This document shows, one piece after another, positions 7,859-16,504 of a stretch of DNA of 62,845 nt. A program made the translations under genes and the position numbers. The notes beneath the pieces are model-generated. The model did no database searches. It saw nothing but the letters and a program-made list of their open reading frames with translations, and was not told the origin of the DNA. The stretch comes from Sphingomonas asaccharolytica NBRC 15499 (GTDB lineage Bacteria; Pseudomonadota; Alphaproteobacteria; Sphingomonadales; Sphingomonadaceae), in contig NZ_BCYU01000021.1 of NCBI RefSeq assembly GCF_001598355.1, positions 1-62,845 on the forward strand, read 5' to 3'. Each line of letters starts with the position of its first letter. Position 1 is the first letter of the stretch.

Positions 7859-8014
7859 CCCCTCCCGCTTGCGGGAGGGGTTAGGGGAGGGCGTATCAAA
7901 TGGCAGGAAGGCGACAGACCCTCCCCCAGCCCCGTTCCAGGTGAACAGTCCCCCGGACTGTTCAGGTTGTGCCGGGGCACAACCGACCTGGAACGCGCAA
8001 GCGGGAGGGGAGAA
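7859..8014. repeat. palindromic intergenic element with cloverleaf-like inverted repeats
   Basis: The left end is a 22-base palindrome, CCCCTCCCGCTTGCGGGAGG and two more G (7859-7880). The centre has an outer stem CGTTCCAGGT (7933-7942) / ACCTGGAACG (7986-7995) enclosing two perfect hairpins: GAACAGTCC/GGACTGTTC (7943-7963) and GGTTGTGCC/GGCACAACC (7965-7984). The right end repeats GCAAGCGGGAGGGGAG. The same end sequence recurs at 34298-34397. It resembles a REP/MITE-type element. No transposase is nearby. Confidence 0.75.
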
Positions 8015-8043
8015 AGTGGGCGCCTCCCCTCTCTATCGAAAAC

Positions 8044-8454
8044 TCAGTTCGCGGTCGTCCGCGCGCTCTGGCCGTCCCCTTCGGGGGCGGCGACGATGTC
8101 GCGGGTGGTGCCGCCCTTGTCGACGATCTTGGTGTCGGGATCGCCGGCGTCCGAGCGAATGCCCGGGCTGGCCGAATCGCCGCCGGCCGAATCGAGCGTG
8201 CCGTTTTCGGCCTGGCTACGCGGCGCCGGACCGCCGAACAGGGCATCGAGCGCCTGTGCCGACGGATTGTTGTCCTGCGGACGAGTCACGCCCGGCTGCG
8301 GCGGCTGAAGCGAGAAATCGGGCGGCACGACCAGCGGCTGCGCACGCGCCACCGCATATTCATCAGGACGCGTGCGGTCGAACCCGCGATGGCCGCATCC
8401 GGCGAGCAACATAGCAACGCCCGCCACGGCAACAATCGGCACAACCTTACGCAT
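8044..8454 (-). CDS. DUF3035 lipoprotein, BamF-like
   Basis: 136 residues from the ATG at 8454. MRKVVPIVAVAGVAMLLAGC is a lipoprotein signal with a lipobox (LAGC), so the mature protein is attached to a membrane through Cys20. The following segment DEYAVARAQPLVVPPDFSLQ is the core of DUF3035, found in alphaproteobacterial outer-membrane lipoproteins; one member has been described as BamF, a component of the beta-barrel assembly machine in Caulobacter. The rest is low-complexity and acidic. The start overlaps the end of lspA by eight bases, which is apt since LspA processes such lipoproteins. The BamF role is inferred from family membership. Confidence 0.8.
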   Translation of the reverse strand: MRKVVPIVAVAGVAMLLAGCGHRGFDRTRPDEYAVARAQPLVVPPDFSLQPPQPGVTRPQDNNPSAQALDALFGGPAPRSQAENGTLDSAGGDSASPGIRSDAGDPDTKIVDKGGTTRDIVAAPEGDGQSARTTAN

Positions 8455-8968
8455 TCGATTTCTCCACGTCCGCTTCATCCACCCGCGGCTTGTCGCGCAC
8501 CAATAATGCCCGCGCGAGCAGGATGAGCACACCCACCGTAATCGCAGCGTCGGCAAGATTGAAGTTCAAAAACGGCGACCATGCGCCGAAGTGCAGATCG
8601 GCATAATCCTGGACATAGCCTAGCCGCACCCGATCGAGGATATTGCCGAGCGCGCCACCTGCGATCATGCCCAGCGCGAACTGGTCCTGGCGATTGCGCT
8701 CGCGCCACATCCACACCAGCACGGCAATTGCGATCGCACCTGTCATCGCTACCAGCAGCCAGGTCGATGTCGCGTTGCTTGCGCGCAGGAAGCCGAGCGA
8801 CACGCCCGGGTTGTGAACATTACGCAGGGTGAAGAACGGCAGCACGTCCCGCTCGGCGCCTTCGTAGGCCAAGCCGATTGGCCCGATCACCAACCACTTC
8901 AGGACTTGGTCCAAGATGAAAAGCACAACCGCGCTGATCAGCCCGATCTTGGGCAATTTCCAGGTCAC
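8447..8968 (-). CDS. lspA: lipoprotein signal peptidase (signal peptidase II)
   Basis: 173 residues from a GTG start at 8968 that overlaps the ileS stop by four bases (GTGA) and has CGGAG a few bases upstream. It has four membrane helices, and the two catalytic aspartates lie in ALGNILDRVRLG and FNLADAAITVG. The enzyme cleaves the signal peptide of lipidated prolipoproteins in the inner membrane. ileS-lspA is a widely conserved gene pair. The C-terminus (RDKPRVDEADVEKSNA) is cytoplasmic and its coding sequence overlaps the start of the DUF3035 lipoprotein gene. Confidence 0.95.
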   Translation of the reverse strand: MTWKLPKIGLISAVVLFILDQVLKWLVIGPIGLAYEGAERDVLPFFTLRNVHNPGVSLGFLRASNATSTWLLVAMTGAIAIAVLVWMWRERNRQDQFALGMIAGGALGNILDRVRLGYVQDYADLHFGAWSPFLNFNLADAAITVGVLILLARALLVRDKPRVDEADVEKSNA

Positions 8969-11841
8969 GAGACAACTCCGGTACATCGATCGCACAAAGC
9001 GCCGTCCGCCGTCACTTCGGGCAGGAGGCGCCAGCAGCGGCCGCATTTGTGATAATCGGTGCGCGTGACCGCCAGCGGCCCCTTGCTCACCTTGGCGACG
9101 ATGAACGCCTCGGCAAGGTCGGCGGCCGATAACGGCATCTCCGGCACGGTGATCTCGGCTTCGAGGCTCGAGCGGATCACCTTGTCGCGGCGGAACGGCT
9201 CGATCGCCTCGGTCACTTGCGCGCGCAACTCGCGAAGCCCGGTCCATTCGGTCGCGATTACCTTGTCGGCGGGGATCCTGGGCAAATCGGGCCATTCGAG
9301 CAAATGGACCGAGTCCGCATCGGGGAACCGCGCTTGCCACGCTTCCTCGGTAGTGAAGACGAGAATCGGCGCGGCGTAGCGCACCAAAGCGTGGAACAGG
9401 ATGTCGAGCACAGTGCGATAGGCGCGGCGCTTCAGGTCGCTCGGCGCGTCGCAATAAAGCGAGTCCTTGCGGATATCGAAGAAGAACGCCGACAGATCGT
9501 CCTGCGCGAAATCGGTCAGCAGCCGCAGAAAGCGGTTGAACTCGAACGCGTCGGTCGCCGCCTTGAGCTCGACATCGAGCTTGCCGAGCAGGTCGAGCAC
9601 ATAGAGTTCGAGCTGCGGCATGTCCTTGGGCGCGACGCGCTCCGCTTCGCTGAACCCGTCGAGCGCGCCAAGCAGATAGCGGAACGTATTGCGCAGCTTG
9701 CGATAGGCGTCGCTGGTCGTCGCCAGGACTTCCTTGCCGATCCGCACGTCCTCGAAATAATCGACCGACGCGACCCACATACGCAGGATGTCGGCGCCCG
9801 ACTCCTGGATGATCTTGAGCGGGTCGACGACATTGCCCAGGCTCTTGGACATCTTGCGGCCATTGCCGTCGAGCGCGAAGCCATGGGTCAACACCGCGTC
9901 ATAGGGCGCGCGGCCGCGCGTGCCGCAGCTTTCGAGCAATGACGACTGGAACCAGCCGCGATGCTGATCCGATCCTTCGAGATAGAGGTCGGCGCGGACG
10001 CCCTCCCCGTACCGCGCCTCGATCGTGAAGACATGGGTTGAGCCCGAATCGAACCACACGTCGAGAATGTCGTTCTGCGGCTCGAAATCCTCGAGCTTGT
10101 GATCTGGGCCGAGCAGCGCCTGATGGTCGGCGGTGAACCAGGCGTCGGCGCCGCCAGCCTCGAACGCCTTGACGATACGGTCGTTGACCGCCGGATCGCG
10201 GAGATATTCGCCGGTCGCGCGGTTGAGGTAGAGCGCGATCGGCACGCCCCAGGCGCGCTGGCGACTGATCACCCAGTCGGGGCGCCCCTCGACCATCGAG
10301 CGGATGCGGTTCTGGCTGCGCTCGGGCACCCAGCGCGTGCGTTCGATTGCGTCGAGCGCGACTTCGCGCAAGGTCGGGCCGTTGCCCACGGCATGGCCGA
10401 GCGACGGCGAAAAGCCCGCGAGGTCGCCCGGCTCCGGCAAGTCGATCGCGACCGCCGCGGCATTCTCGCTCTTCTGCGACTGGTCCATCGGGATGAACCA
10501 TTGCGGCGTCGCGCGGAAGATCACCTTCGCCTTGGACCGCCAGCTGTGCGGATAGCTGTGCGCGAAATCGTCCGACGCCGCGAGCAGAGCGCCCGCCTCG
10601 CGCAGGTCGGTGCAGATCGGGCCATCGGAAGCGACGAACTTCTTGTTGATGACGCTGCCCTGCCCGCCCAGCCACAGCCAGTCGGGACGATAGAAGCCCG
10701 CGCCGTCGACCGCGAATACCGGATCGATGCCGTGCGCCTTGCACAGCAGGAAGTCGTCCTCGCCATGATCGGGCGCCATATGGACGAGCCCGGTACCGGC
10801 GTCGGTGGTGACGAAGTCGCCGGGCAGGAACGGGCGCGGCTTGGCGAAGAATCCGCCAAGCTTGTGCATCGGATGGCGCGCGACGGCGCCGGCGAGTTGG
10901 GAGCCTTTACCAGTCCAGCCGAACATATGATCGGCAAAGCCCAAGCGCCTCTTGACGCTCTCGATCAGCGCGTCCGCAACAAGAATGCCTATTGCGCCCC
11001 AACGCCGAGTTTTCTCATCATCGCCCGAGAAATGCGGAAAGATTACAGCGTAATCGACATCCGGCCCATACGCCAAAGCCTGGTTGACCGGGATCGTCCA
11101 CGGTGTGGTCGTCCATATCACCGCATGCGCGCCCACCAGTTCCGGCGCGTTCGGCGCCTCGGTGATCTCGAACGCGACGTCGATCTGGGTCGAGACCACG
11201 TCCTCATATTCGACCTCGGCCTCGGCCAGCGCGGTCTTCTCGACCGGGGACCACATCACCGGCTTGGCGCCGCGATAGAGCTGACCGCTTTCGGCGAACT
11301 TGAGCAACTCGCCGACGATCGCCGCCTCGGCGTCGAACTTCATCGTCAGGTAGGGATCGTCCCAATCGCCCATCACGCCCAGACGCTTGAACTGCTCGCG
11401 CTGCACCTCGACCCATTTGGCGGCGTACGCACGGCATTCGGCGCGGAACTGGTCGACCGGGACCTGGTCCTTGTCCAGCTTCTTGTCCTTATACTGCTTC
11501 TCGACCTGCCATTCGATCGGCAGGCCGTGGCAGTCCCAGCCGGGTACATAGGGTGCGTCCTTGCCGAGCAACGACTGGCTGCGGACGATGATGTCCTTCA
11601 GCACCTTGTTCATCGCATGGCCCATATGGATGTCGCCATTGGCGTAGGGCGGGCCGTCGTGAAGGATGAAGCGCTGGCGTCCGGCGCGTTGCGTCCGGAG
11701 CTTGCCGTAGAGGTCCTCGCTCTCCCACCGCGCAAGAATCGCCGGCTCCTTCTGCGCTAGGCCGGCCTTCATCGGGAAGTCGGTCTTGGGCAGGAAGACG
11801 GTGTCGCGATAATCCGCGGTGCTGGGCGTTTCGTCGGTCAT
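8965..11841 (-). CDS. ileS: isoleucyl-tRNA synthetase
   Basis: 958 residues from the ATG at 11841; an alternative ATG at 11883 lies in repeat DNA and is less likely. Class I synthetase motifs are present: the HIGH equivalent in PPYANGDIHMGHAMNK, KMSKSLGN, the editing domain (TTPWTIPVNQALAYG), and a C-terminal zinc finger CGRCWRLL...LCDRC. The enzyme charges tRNA-Ile and edits misactivated valine. The C-terminal zinc site and the length fit the eubacterial type. It heads the ileS-lspA-DUF3035 cluster. A pair of inverted repeats separates it from ribF. Confidence 0.98.
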   Translation of the reverse strand: MTDETPSTADYRDTVFLPKTDFPMKAGLAQKEPAILARWESEDLYGKLRTQRAGRQRFILHDGPPYANGDIHMGHAMNKVLKDIIVRSQSLLGKDAPYVPGWDCHGLPIEWQVEKQYKDKKLDKDQVPVDQFRAECRAYAAKWVEVQREQFKRLGVMGDWDDPYLTMKFDAEAAIVGELLKFAESGQLYRGAKPVMWSPVEKTALAEAEVEYEDVVSTQIDVAFEITEAPNAPELVGAHAVIWTTTPWTIPVNQALAYGPDVDYAVIFPHFSGDDEKTRRWGAIGILVADALIESVKRRLGFADHMFGWTGKGSQLAGAVARHPMHKLGGFFAKPRPFLPGDFVTTDAGTGLVHMAPDHGEDDFLLCKAHGIDPVFAVDGAGFYRPDWLWLGGQGSVINKKFVASDGPICTDLREAGALLAASDDFAHSYPHSWRSKAKVIFRATPQWFIPMDQSQKSENAAAVAIDLPEPGDLAGFSPSLGHAVGNGPTLREVALDAIERTRWVPERSQNRIRSMVEGRPDWVISRQRAWGVPIALYLNRATGEYLRDPAVNDRIVKAFEAGGADAWFTADHQALLGPDHKLEDFEPQNDILDVWFDSGSTHVFTIEARYGEGVRADLYLEGSDQHRGWFQSSLLESCGTRGRAPYDAVLTHGFALDGNGRKMSKSLGNVVDPLKIIQESGADILRMWVASVDYFEDVRIGKEVLATTSDAYRKLRNTFRYLLGALDGFSEAERVAPKDMPQLELYVLDLLGKLDVELKAATDAFEFNRFLRLLTDFAQDDLSAFFFDIRKDSLYCDAPSDLKRRAYRTVLDILFHALVRYAAPILVFTTEEAWQARFPDADSVHLLEWPDLPRIPADKVIATEWTGLRELRAQVTEAIEPFRRDKVIRSSLEAEITVPEMPLSAADLAEAFIVAKVSKGPLAVTRTDYHKCGRCWRLLPEVTADGALCDRCTGVVS

Positions 11842-11880
11842 AGGTCGGCGGGCATTAGCGGGAGGAGCGGGTGCTGTCAT

Positions 11881-12029
11881 CACTCCCCTTCTCCCCTTGT
11901 GGGAGAAGGAGGGAGCCGCGCGCAGCGCGGCGGAGGGATGAGGGGGAATTGGTAAGGGCCTGTAGAGTCCCCCTCACCCACCTGCGCCTTCGGCGCTCCT
12001 TCCCTCTCCCACAAGGGGAGAGGGAGTTT
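11881..12029. repeat. inverted pair of palindromic elements between ribF and ileS
   Basis: Two copies in opposite orientation. The left has TCTCCCCTTGTGGGAGA and a GCCGCGCGCAGCGCGGC hairpin (11889-11936). The right carries CTCCCACAAGGGGAGAGGGA (12006-12025) and a GCGCCTTCGGCGC hairpin. The right copy supplies the last codons and the stop of ribF. Confidence 0.7.
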
Positions 12030-12948
12030 GGAGCAACCGCTTCGCCGTCGCCACATCTTCGGCCATCTGCGCCATCAGCGCATCCATATCGTCGAATTTC
12101 GCCTCGGGCCGGATGAAGTCGACCAGGTCGACCTCGATCGTCTGCCCATACAGATCGCCCGAAAAATCGAAGAAATACGGCTCGAGCAATTCCTTGGGCG
12201 GGTCGAAACTCGGCCGCACGCCCAGGTTGGCCGCGCCATCGACCACGCGCCCGCCGGGCAGATGCCCCCGCACCGCATAAATACCGAACGCGGGCCGCAG
12301 ATAATTGGCCATGTCGATATTCGCGGTCGGGAAGCCGAGCGTCCGCCCGACCTTGTCGCCATGCTGCACCACGCCCTCGATCGCATAGGGCCGGGTCAAC
12401 AGCCGCGCCGCCTCACGCGGATCGCCAGCGCGCAATGCCTCGCGGATGCGGGTCGAGGACACCGTCTCGCCATCGAGCTGAACTGGGGCGATCGTGTCGA
12501 CGGTGAAGCCGTGGCGCTCGCCCAATTGCCGCATCAGCGGAATGTCGCCGCTGCGGCCCTTGCCGAAGGTGAAATCCTCGCCGGTCGACACGCCGGCCAC
12601 GCCGAGGTGCTCGACCAGGCATTGACCGACAAAGTCCTCCGCCGAGAGCCCGGCGAGCGCCGCTTCGAATTCGAACACGTACATCGCATCCACGCCCGCC
12701 GCCGCGAACAGCCGCGCGCGCTGATCCATGCTGGTCAGCCGGAACCAAGGGCTGTCGGGACGGAAATAGCGCATCGGATGCGGGTCGAAGGTCGCGACGA
12801 TCGCCGGCCGGCCCGCGGCGCGCGCGCGCTCGACCGCGCGGCCGACCACTGCCTGGTGCCCCAAGTGAAATCCATCGAAATTGCCGAGCGCGACATAGCC
12901 CCCGCGAAACTGCTCGGGCACTGTCGAGCCGCCGGAAAGCCGCTCCAT
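11974..12948 (-). CDS. ribF: bifunctional riboflavin kinase/FAD synthetase
   Basis: 324 residues from the ATG at 12948 (MERLSGGSTVPEQFRGGYVA). The N-terminal FAD synthetase domain shows LGNFDGFHLGHQAVV with the HxGH nucleotide-binding motif, TFDPHPMRYF and SSTRIREAL. The C-terminal riboflavin kinase domain shows GRTLGFPTANID and LGVRPSFD. It converts riboflavin to FMN and FAD in the cytoplasm. The last 16 residues (PSPLVGEGRSAEGAGG) are not part of the family fold: they are encoded by the palindromic repeat at 11974-12029, so the original stop has been replaced by read-through into a mobile repeat. Function should be unaffected. Confidence 0.96.
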   Translation of the reverse strand: MERLSGGSTVPEQFRGGYVALGNFDGFHLGHQAVVGRAVERARAAGRPAIVATFDPHPMRYFRPDSPWFRLTSMDQRARLFAAAGVDAMYVFEFEAALAGLSAEDFVGQCLVEHLGVAGVSTGEDFTFGKGRSGDIPLMRQLGERHGFTVDTIAPVQLDGETVSSTRIREALRAGDPREAARLLTRPYAIEGVVQHGDKVGRTLGFPTANIDMANYLRPAFGIYAVRGHLPGGRVVDGAANLGVRPSFDPPKELLEPYFFDFSGDLYGQTIEVDLVDFIRPEAKFDDMDALMAQMAEDVATAKRLLQTPSPLVGEGRSAEGAGG

Positions 12949-12982
12949 GGCGTGGGCCTTAGGGGGCAGAGCGCGGTTACTC

Positions 12983-13134
12983 AACTCCTCCCCGGCACGG
13001 GGAGGGGGACCAAGACGCGTAGCGGCTTGGTGGAGGGGGCCCGCCACCAACTAACCACAAGCGAAGGACCAACGATCGTGGTCCCCCTCCACCACTCGCT
13101 GCGCGAGCGGTCCTCCTCCCCGTTCCGGGGAGGA
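12983..13134. repeat. palindromic intergenic repeat pair
   Basis: CCTCCCCGGCACGGGGAGGG (from 12988), with GGACCA and TGGTGGAGGG, faces an inverted copy, GGTCCCCCTCCACCACTCGC through CTCCCCGTTCCGGGGAGGAT (13079-13136). This is a second family of GC-rich dyads. It lies between ribF and the dipeptidase gene and touches the end of the latter. Confidence 0.7.
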
Positions 13135-13135
13135 T

Positions 13136-14302
13136 TTATTGTCCCGGCACCATCCCGGTGGTCAGCACGCGAATGACATTGCCGCCCATCACCTTGCGGA
13201 TGTCGTCGTCCGAAAAACCGCGGTCGAGCAGTGCTTGGGTGATCGCGGCGACCTGGCTGCCGTCGAACCCGGTGGTCACCGCGCCGTCGAAGTCCGATCC
13301 CAAACCGACATGGTCGATCCCGACCAGGTCGCGGACATAGGCGATCGCCTTGGCCGCATCCTCGGGCTTGTTCGAACAGATCGCGGCATCCCAATAGCCG
13401 ATGCCGATCACCCCGCCGGTTCTGGCGATGCCGCGGATCTCATCGTCGGTCAGGTTGCGGTTGACCTTGCAGGTCGCCTGGACGCCGCCGTGGCTCGAGA
13501 CGATCGGGCGCCGCGCCATCGCGATCACTTCGCCGACCGTCTGGTGGCTCGAATGCGCGACGTCGACCACCATGCCGAGCTTTTCCATCCGCGCGACGGC
13601 CGCCCGGCCGAGCGGGGTCAGCCCGCCTTTCTTCACGCCGTGCATCGACCCGGCGAAGTCGTTGTCGAAAAAATGCGCGAGGCCGGCCATGCGGAAGCCC
13701 GCCGCATACAGCTTGTCGAGATTGTCGATCTTGCCTTCGAGATCCTGCAGCCCCTCGATCGACAGCATCGCGCCGACCACGCCACCGCCGGCGCGTCGGT
13801 CGGCGACCAGTTTCTGGAGATCGCCAGGCGAGGTGATCAGCCGCAATTGCCCGTTCGAGCTGTCGGCGAAACGCTTGAGTTTATCGGCATGATAGAGCGA
13901 GCGCTGGAGCAGCGAATTCCACGTCCGCATCGGCTGGAGGTCGGCCATCACCAGCTGGGTGATATTGTCGGTATCACCCGAATTGGCGTCATAATTCTGG
14001 TTCTTAGGCGTCTTGGTCACCGACGAGAAGACTTGCAGCGCATAATGCCCCGCCTGCAGCCGCGGTAGGTCGACCTGACCGCGGTCCGACCGCGTCAGCA
14101 GGTCGCGCTTCCACAGGAGTGAGTCGGCATGCATGTCGGCGACGTCGAGGGTTTTCTGCAGGTCGAGCGCGCGTGGGGTCAGCTTGAGCGCGACCGGCTG
14201 AACCTTGTTCATCGATTTCTCGACCATGGCGGGGGCGAGGATGAAGAACAGGGTCGCGGCGATGACGAGCAGCGCCACAAGCCCCAGTAGCCATTTGCGC
14301 AT
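13136..14302 (-). CDS. membrane dipeptidase, peptidase family M19
   Basis: 388 residues. The N-terminal MRKWLLGLVALLVIAATLFF is a membrane anchor or signal, so the enzyme acts outside the cytoplasm. The M19 metal site is visible: DMHADSLLW (first His and Asp), MLSIEGLQDL (Glu), VAHSSHQTVGE and SSHGGVQATC (His), and LGSDFDGAV (Asp). M19 enzymes hydrolyse dipeptides, including D-amino-acid-containing ones. The gene is monocistronic on the minus strand between two palindromic repeat regions. The specific substrate cannot be read from the sequence. Confidence 0.9.
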   Translation of the reverse strand: MRKWLLGLVALLVIAATLFFILAPAMVEKSMNKVQPVALKLTPRALDLQKTLDVADMHADSLLWKRDLLTRSDRGQVDLPRLQAGHYALQVFSSVTKTPKNQNYDANSGDTDNITQLVMADLQPMRTWNSLLQRSLYHADKLKRFADSSNGQLRLITSPGDLQKLVADRRAGGGVVGAMLSIEGLQDLEGKIDNLDKLYAAGFRMAGLAHFFDNDFAGSMHGVKKGGLTPLGRAAVARMEKLGMVVDVAHSSHQTVGEVIAMARRPIVSSHGGVQATCKVNRNLTDDEIRGIARTGGVIGIGYWDAAICSNKPEDAAKAIAYVRDLVGIDHVGLGSDFDGAVTTGFDGSQVAAITQALLDRGFSDDDIRKVMGGNVIRVLTTGMVPGQ

Positions 14303-14316
14303 ACCGTCCTCTCCTC

Positions 14317-14413
14317 CCCGTCATGCCGGCCTTGTGCCGGGGTCCGCCGTGCAGCAAACCCACGTCGTTTAGGGTGTGCGGCACGGTGGACCCCGGGACA
14401 AGCCCGGGGTGAC
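14317..14413. repeat. long inverted repeat between folA and the dipeptidase gene
   Basis: CCGTCATGCCGGCCTTGTGC with CGGGGTCC on the left faces GGACCCCGGGACAAGCCCGG with GGTGACGG on the right, around a short A/T-richer centre. This is an imperfect 28-base inverted repeat of the intergenic palindrome type. Confidence 0.7.
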
Positions 14414-14415
14414 GG

Positions 14416-14883
14416 CTAGAATTTAGCGAGCGTCACGAAGCTATATGCGGGCCGATCGCCCTCGGCCGGATGATCTTCCCGGGCGGTTTCGCGCCAGGCG
14501 ACGAACGCCGGCACCGTCGCATCACCCTCAGGCGCGGCATGGACCTCCGTCAGTTCCACCCGCTCGGCACGGTCAAGGAACAACGCAAAAACCTCGGCCC
14601 CGCCGATCACTGCGGCGTCGTTCCCTGCCAGCGCCAGCGCCTCCTCGACCGAATGCGCGACTTCCGCCCCGTCCGCCGACCAGTCGCGATCGCGCGTCAG
14701 CACGATGTGGCGACGGCCGGGCAGCGGCGACGGGAAGCTTTCGAACGTCTTGCGGCCCATGATCATCGGCCGCCCGATCGTCTGCGCCTTGAACCGCTTG
14801 AGGTCGGCCGGCAGATGCCAGGGCAGCTTGCCGTCGCGGCCGATCACGCCGTTATCGGCGCGTGCGAGATGGAAGGAGATCAA
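14416..14883 (-). CDS. folA: dihydrofolate reductase
   Basis: 155 residues, the typical size. Signature elements: [20 protein letters not shown] with the catalytic aspartate, [25 protein letters not shown], and the NADPH-binding [15 protein letters not shown]. It reduces dihydrofolate to tetrahydrofolate, regenerating the cofactor consumed by thymidylate synthase. The ATG at 14883 overlaps the thyA stop by four bases, so the two are translationally coupled, as expected for enzymes of the same cycle. Confidence 0.96.
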   Translation of the reverse strand: MISFHLARADNGVIGRDGKLPWHLPADLKRFKAQTIGRPMIMGRKTFESFPSPLPGRRHIVLTRDRDWSADGAEVAHSVEEALALAGNDAAVIGGAEVFALFLDRAERVELTEVHAAPEGDATVPAFVAWRETAREDHPAEGDRPAYSFVTLAKF

Positions 14884-15674
14884 ACCGCCACCGGCGCCTT
14901 TATATGCGCCTGCGCTTCGTACCCGACGAGCTGGAAATCCTCATATTCATAGGCGTCGATCGACGGCGGCTTGCGCAGGATTTCGAGCTTGGGGAGCTGC
15001 CCCGGCTCGCGGCCCAGTTGCTCGAGCGCTTGGTCGAGATGGTTCGAATAAAGGTGGCAATCCCCACCGGTCCAGACGAACTCGCCGACGTCCAGCCCCG
15101 CTTGCTGAGCGAGCATATGGGTGAGGAGCGCGTAGCTCGCGATGTTGAACGGCACGCCAAGGAAGATGTCGGCCGAGCGTTGATAGAGCTGCAAACTGAG
15201 CTTGCCGTTGGCGACATAGCATTGGAACAGGCAGTGGCACGGCGCCAGCGCCATGGCGTGGAGCTCGCCGGGGTTCCACGCGCTGACCACCATGCGACGG
15301 CTGGCGGGATTGATCTTCAGCGTCTCGATCAGCTCGGCGATCTGGTCGACATGGCCTCCATCGGCGGTCGTCCAGTCGCGCCATTGCTTGCCATAGACGG
15401 GGCCGAGATCGCCATTCTCATCGGCCCATTCGTCCCAGATGCTCACCTTGCGGTCGCGCAGCCATTGGACGTTGGTGTCGCCGCGCAGGAACCACAGCAA
15501 TTCGACAATGATCGACCGCAAGTGCAGCTTCTTGGTGGTCAGCACCGGAAAGCCCCGGGCCAGATCGAAGCGCATCTGGTGCCCGAACACCGATCGCGTG
15601 CCGGTGCCGGTGCGATCCATCTGCTCGGCGCCATGGTCGAGCGCGCGCTGCATCAGGTCGAGATATTGCCGCAT
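14880..15674 (-). CDS. thyA: thymidylate synthase
   Basis: 264 residues, exactly the common ThyA length. It contains [19 protein letters not shown], the nucleophile in [13 protein letters not shown], the substrate-binding [11 protein letters not shown], and the family end with IKAPVAV. It methylates dUMP to dTMP with methylenetetrahydrofolate. It is the first gene of the thyA-folA pair. The 83 bases before the next gene contain nothing distinctive. Confidence 0.98.
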   Translation of the reverse strand: MRQYLDLMQRALDHGAEQMDRTGTGTRSVFGHQMRFDLARGFPVLTTKKLHLRSIIVELLWFLRGDTNVQWLRDRKVSIWDEWADENGDLGPVYGKQWRDWTTADGGHVDQIAELIETLKINPASRRMVVSAWNPGELHAMALAPCHCLFQCYVANGKLSLQLYQRSADIFLGVPFNIASYALLTHMLAQQAGLDVGEFVWTGGDCHLYSNHLDQALEQLGREPGQLPKLEILRKPPSIDAYEYEDFQLVGYEAQAHIKAPVAV

Positions 15675-15757
15675 GACGATGGCTTACCCCGCACTGCGTG
15701 CGCCGCCAAGTCGGCCATGTATCGAGTTGTGGAAAACGCCCCGCTATTCGGATGCCG

Positions 15758-16504
15758 TCAGGACGCGGGCGGCGTCGAGGTCGGTGTCGGCACCAGCCGG
15801 CAAGCGCGGATGTCCTTGGGTTCCGGGCGAGGCCCTACCGCCTCGAACCGCGCGAGATAGCCGCCGGCCGAGGGCATGTCGTCGAACGCGACGAGCTTGT
15901 AGCCGACCGCGGCAAATTCGCATTCGAGCAATTTGGGCGGCGTGCCGTGATTTTCGGTGCGGCGATTGGCGTCGACTACGATCACCTGGCCGCCCGGCTT
16001 GAGCGACGGGCGCATCCGCCAGAGGAATTCGTAGGGCTGCTCGATCTCATGGTACATATGCACCATCAGGATGCGGTCGAAGCTGTTGTCGGGAAGCTTG
16101 GGATTGGCAGGTTCGCCCAGTCGCACGCTGACGGTGTCGAGGCGGTCGCGCGCGACGCGTTCGGCCAACGCATCGCGCACCTCCGGCACGATGTCCTCGG
16201 CCAGCACGCGGCCGTCCTTGCCGACGCGGCTGGCCAGGCGGATCGTGTAATAGCCCTCACCCGCGCCGATATCGGCGACGGTCATGCCCTTGGCGATCCC
16301 GGCCTTGTTCATCACCTCGCCCGCTTCGTTGAGCCGATCGCGCGCCTCCTCGGTCGACCAGCGCGGCGAGATGATCCGCGCGACCGGCCGGTCGGCCGCG
16401 GGGAACGGGCCGACATCGTCCTGCTGGTTACGGACGACCGGCGGGCCGCCGTCGCAGGCGGCTAGCATCAGCAAGCCGACGATCAGCGTGCCCGACCACC
16501 GCAT
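15758..16504 (-). CDS. predicted lipoprotein with class I SAM-methyltransferase fold
   Basis: 248 residues from the ATG at 16504, which overlaps the prfB stop by one base (TGATG); a GTG three bases earlier is an alternative. [17 protein letters not shown] is a lipoprotein signal with lipobox LAAC. The mature part carries GMTVADIGAGEGYYTIRLA (SAM-binding motif I), ILMVHMYHEIEQP and LKPGGQVIVVDAN, the class I methyltransferase core. A methyltransferase with a lipoprotein signal is unusual because SAM is cytoplasmic; the family is nevertheless recurrent in sphingomonads and other proteobacteria. The substrate is unknown. It is probably cotranscribed with prfB. Confidence 0.75.
   Translation of the reverse strand: MRWSGTLIVGLLMLAACDGGPPVVRNQQDDVGPFPAADRPVARIISPRWSTEEARDRLNEAGEVMNKAGIAKGMTVADIGAGEGYYTIRLASRVGKDGRVLAEDIVPEVRDALAERVARDRLDTVSVRLGEPANPKLPDNSFDRILMVHMYHEIEQPYEFLWRMRPSLKPGGQVIVVDANRRTENHGTPPKLLECEFAAVGYKLVAFDDMPSAGGYLARFEAVGPRPEPKDIRACRLVPTPTSTPPAS

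Noticed and set aside
6921..8414. Long open frame antisense to ctaA and the DUF3035 lipoprotein gene
   Set aside because: Arg/Gln/Pro-rich translation typical of antisense frames in GC-rich DNA; the opposite strand has well-conserved genes.
10099..11760. Open frame antisense to ileS
   Set aside because: Shadow of ileS codon bias; no family resemblance.
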